DNA of 19,711 nucleotides from Isotricha intestinalis (Eukaryota; Ciliophora; Litostomatea; Vestibuliferida; Isotrichidae), in NCBI GenBank assembly GCA_023807065.1, contig JAJJLU010004051.1:1-19711 (forward strand). Direction: 5' to 3'. The translations under genes were made by a program, and so were the position numbers. The notes under the pieces are model-generated. The model searched no databases, had not been told where the DNA came from, and saw only the letters and a program-made list of their open reading frames with translations. The first letter of the stretch is position 1, and each line of letters begins with the position of its first letter. Below, piece by piece: positions 17,258-19,711 of this stretch.

Positions 17258-18967
17258 ATGGAAAATCTATTAAATAAGATTAAATGTCCAAATTGCAAAA
17301 GTAAATTTGAAGATAATAAAAATTATCCAATAATATTAAATTGTGGTCATACAATATGTATAAATTGTTTACCAATTGATCAAACATCGAATTCTATTGA
17401 ATGTCCAATTGATAAAGTTCAAACAGAAGACACAAACAATTTAAAAGAAAATAAAATAATAAAAAGAATATTATCAATATTAGAATTACGAACAATGAAT
17501 TATTTATCTCTTACAAACTTATCTTTTTCATATTGTTATAATTGTAAAATGTTCTTATCTAATTTTTCTTCTAAACTTCATTACTTTGTTAATCATAAAA
17601 TTTATTCTTTAAGTAAATATACTTTTAATCATTTTTTACAAATTGAAAAAGGAAGTGAAAGTAATAAGGAAATAAATCCTTTTATTCAATTTTATTTTAA
17701 TTTATATTTATTTCAAAAAGACAATATTTTCAAAGATTCAGAAATAAAAGAAATAAAAGAAGATTTTCCATGTAATGAAGATTCATATTTGTTTTATGGA
17801 GAACGATATGAAGGAACAGAAGAAAATAGAATATTTTATAACATATTAAAATTTGTAATTCAATATGATTCAAATGATAAAAGATATTCACTTAAAAAAG
17901 GGTATTTGATATCTCAAAAAAATGATTTTAAAATGAACGGTTTTTATGTAACATATAAACAGATTCATAATTATATGATAAGAGCAATTGGATTAGTTAA
18001 TTTTAGAGAAACAATTTTTTTTGGTTTGATTACTTTTACACAAACTCAAATTAATTCAGGTTCAGGTTTTTTTTTAATAAATGGAATTTTAGATGATGGT
18101 AAAAGTTTTAAGATTGGAAAATTTAAAGAAAATGTAAATGAATATCCTTCTTATGAATTAGAAACTGGAGAAATAATTAATTATAATCTTTCACTTATTG
18201 ATGTTAAAAGAACAATTGTGTATGCTCAAGAACAAATCACTTATAATGAAAATTTTTTTAATAATATTTTCTTTAGTTGTGAAGATAATGATGATGGTTC
18301 TTACAAAATTATGATTAAGAAAAAAATCACTAGAAATGAAAATATTATATTTTCTTTTAAAAATAATAAAATTGAATATATTATATTTGATTATGAAGAA
18401 GAACAATATATTATTATTCCTTTAATACAAGAAGAAAATGTTGTTGAAACTCATTTTTCAAATTGTCAAATCAATCTAAAAAAAAAATCAATAAGTATAT
18501 TATATAATAAAAGAATTAAAGGTTTTATTATAATTAAAGATTCTAAAAAACTTACTGGTTATTTATTTCAAAATAAAAAATCGAATGAAAATGAAATTTT
18601 TAAAAAATATTGTGAATTTAAAATCAAAGATATTGTTTATAATTTAGAAGAAATTATACATTGGTTTCAAGATTTTTTTGAGATAAATTTAAAAAATCTT
18701 GATATTACTTTTAGATTATTTAATCAAGATTTAAATCCAAAAAAAGACTCTAATTATTTTAAGTTTGATTGTAAAAAGAATAGAATAAGTGATAATGAAA
18801 AAACTATTGATAAAACTATTGATAATTTATCAGATTTATCTATTTATAGTATTCTTCCTGATATTTATAATAATAGTTTATTTCAGACAATAAAAGAAGA
18901 TTTAATGAAAATAAATTTTGAAAAAAAAAAAACAACAACAGACAAAGACCAATGTTATATTTATTAA
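17258..18967 (+). CDS. RING-finger protein (C3HC3D type) with unknown beta-rich C-terminus
   Basis: The 569-residue protein opens directly with a RING finger whose ligands are Cys10, Cys13, Cys29, His31, Cys34, Cys37, Cys49 and Asp52. The last ligand is Asp, giving the C3HC3D form seen in some RINGs such as those of TRAF-type proteins. This predicts zinc binding and possible E3 ubiquitin ligase activity. A second possible zinc site follows: Cys93, Cys96, His108 and His113, spaced like a C2H2 finger or half a B-box. From about residue 170 onward the sequence alternates short hydrophobic strands with Gly/Asn/Asp turns (for example 235-290), suggesting a beta-rich substrate-binding region, but I recognise no family. 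No coiled coil typical of TRIM proteins is obvious. The start is the first ATG and sits only 49 bp from DPH1's. Confidence 0.75.
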   Translation: MENLLNKIKCPNCKSKFEDNKNYPIILNCGHTICINCLPIDQTSNSIECPIDKVQTEDTNNLKENKIIKRILSILELRTMNYLSLTNLSFSYCYNCKMFLSNFSSKLHYFVNHKIYSLSKYTFNHFLQIEKGSESNKEINPFIQFYFNLYLFQKDNIFKDSEIKEIKEDFPCNEDSYLFYGERYEGTEENRIFYNILKFVIQYDSNDKRYSLKKGYLISQKNDFKMNGFYVTYKQIHNYMIRAIGLVNFRETIFFGLITFTQTQINSGSGFFLINGILDDGKSFKIGKFKENVNEYPSYELETGEIINYNLSLIDVKRTIVYAQEQITYNENFFNNIFFSCEDNDDGSYKIMIKKKITRNENIIFSFKNNKIEYIIFDYEEEQYIIIPLIQEENVVETHFSNCQINLKKKSISILYNKRIKGFIIIKDSKKLTGYLFQNKKSNENEIFKKYCEFKIKDIVYNLEEIIHWFQDFFEINLKNLDITFRLFNQDLNPKKDSNYFKFDCKKNRISDNEKTIDKTIDNLSDLSIYSILPDIYNNSLFQTIKEDLMKINFEKKKTTTDKDQCYIY

Positions 18968-19138
18968 TTAAATTAATCAAAAATTTATTTTAAATAAAAA
19001 TATTATTCATTAATTTGCAAAAGAATAAAACATGTATAAATAATATATTAAATATTTAAATAAAAATTGTAACATTTAATTTTAGATAATTCATTAATAT
19101 AATCAATTTGAAAATTAGGATTTTTATTTTTCATCCAT

Positions 19139-19711
19139 TTATAAACAAAGAGAATCAATACAAATTAATCTAAAACAAATAATACAATTATCAGGTTCTT
19201 TATATAAATTATTTTGAGTTTCATTTTTAATTTTAGTTCCACTATCATAAAATTTTTCTAAATTTTCTTTTAAATCTTGTTCAATTTCATCTTGTTTTGA
19301 TCTTGATATTCTTTGTTTTTTAGTAAAATTATTAATATAATAATCATATTTTTTAATTACCATTATACTAATTTTTGATACTTCACCTCCTTCACTTAAT
19401 AAATCAGATATGTTTTTAAACATAAATTCTTCATTTTTAATTGGTCCTAATTCAATATTATTATCATTGTATATTAATTTTAATGAATTATAGAATATTT
19501 GTATATATACTTGAAAATCTTCTGTTATATTATCAATTATACTTAATCCAATGTTTAATATTATTCCTGGATATATATTTCCATTTAATATTAATTTTTT
19601 TATTGGATTATTATTATTTATTATTGAATATACTGATTTATATCCATCACTTAATTCTAATTGATATTCTTCTTCAACTGATTTTTTAATTGATAATAAT
19701 TTTAAATACAT
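19139..19711 (-). CDS. BRCA2 OB-fold region (partial; apparent frame break at its end)
   Basis: The frame enters at the window edge, where an ATG happens to lie, so the true start is probably outside. The 190 residues match the DNA-binding domain of BRCA2. OB1 comes first, with a LELSDGYKSVYS strand pair at 18-29 and a GNIYPGIILNIG segment at 44-55. Next is the OB1/OB2 junction SDLLSEGGEVSKISIMVIKKY at 102-122, then a short basic/acidic helix (about 133-170) where the tower would sit. The start of OB2 follows (CIICFRLICIDSL at 176-188). BRCA2 loads Rad51 on single-stranded DNA in homologous recombination. The frame then stops at TAA (19141-19139), but skipping one base gives 30 more codons to 19048 that continue OB2, including a Lys-Trp where a strand Trp is expected. 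It may be a decayed copy or carry an insertion. Confidence 0.7.
   Translation of the reverse strand: MYLKLLSIKKSVEEEYQLELSDGYKSVYSIINNNNPIKKLILNGNIYPGIILNIGLSIIDNITEDFQVYIQIFYNSLKLIYNDNNIELGPIKNEEFMFKNISDLLSEGGEVSKISIMVIKKYDYYINNFTKKQRISRSKQDEIEQDLKENLEKFYDSGTKIKNETQNNLYKEPDNCIICFRLICIDSLCL

Noticed and set aside
19155..19185. A 16-nt GTATTATTTGTTTTAG intron in the BRCA2 fragment
   Set aside because: Splicing it leaves an in-frame TAA and removes part of the conserved start of OB2. The other introns are twice this size.
1..19711. tRNA, rRNA, CRISPR or transposable element
   Set aside because: No T-loop-like GTTC-A motif in a cloverleaf setting, no regular repeat-spacer pattern, and no transposase or reverse transcriptase fragment was found by eye.

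Overview
The window is nuclear DNA from a very AT-rich single-celled eukaryote. The evidence is eukaryote-only protein families (a PP6-type phosphatase, a DPH1-type diphthamide enzyme, a PX-BAR sorting nexin, a BRCA2 fragment), two tiny GT..AG introns of 32 and 36 nt that each repair a reading frame, A-rich sequence before most start codons, and close gene packing with gaps down to 49 bp. Every coding region whose end lies in the window stops at TAA. No gene needs TAA, TAG or TGA to be read as an amino acid. An AT-rich ciliate or similar protist is my best guess, but nothing here fixes the lineage.

Layout. 1-449: 3' end of a lysine-rich gene with one intron. 751-2582: a two-exon gene with a divergent J-domain of NFKBIL1 type. 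2687-3481: a glycerophosphodiester phosphodiesterase. 3749-4426: a jacalin-like lectin. 4476-5120 (minus): a sigma-like glutathione transferase. 5198-5942 (minus): a broken ribosomal protein uL30 (RPL7) gene. 5997-7538: a PX-BAR sorting nexin. 7747-8706: a gamma-glutamyl hydrolase. 8756-9751 (minus): a beta-propeller protein. 9752-10438: a long divergent intergenic region. 10439-14866: a 1475-residue IQ/coiled-coil protein with a degenerate repeat. 14983-15894: PP6-like phosphatase. 16006-17208 (minus): DPH1. 17258-18967: a C3HC3D RING protein. 19139-19711 (minus): a BRCA2 OB-fold fragment that runs off the window.

The genes do not form a pathway or operon. They look like unrelated housekeeping and lineage-specific genes on both strands. 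Convergent pairs (lectin/GST, hydrolase/propeller, PP6/DPH1, RING/BRCA2) and divergent pairs (uL30 relic/sorting nexin, propeller/coiled coil, DPH1/RING) alternate with short spacers.

The observations most worth following are the uL30 relic, with three in-frame stops and two +1 frame changes; the BRCA2 fragment with a very short tower region and an apparent +1 frame break at its stop; the internal repeat of the 1475-residue protein; TAA-only termination; and a shift from A-ending to T-ending codons along genes. I found no evidence of a mobile element, CRISPR array, tRNA, rRNA or multi-gene defence-type system.
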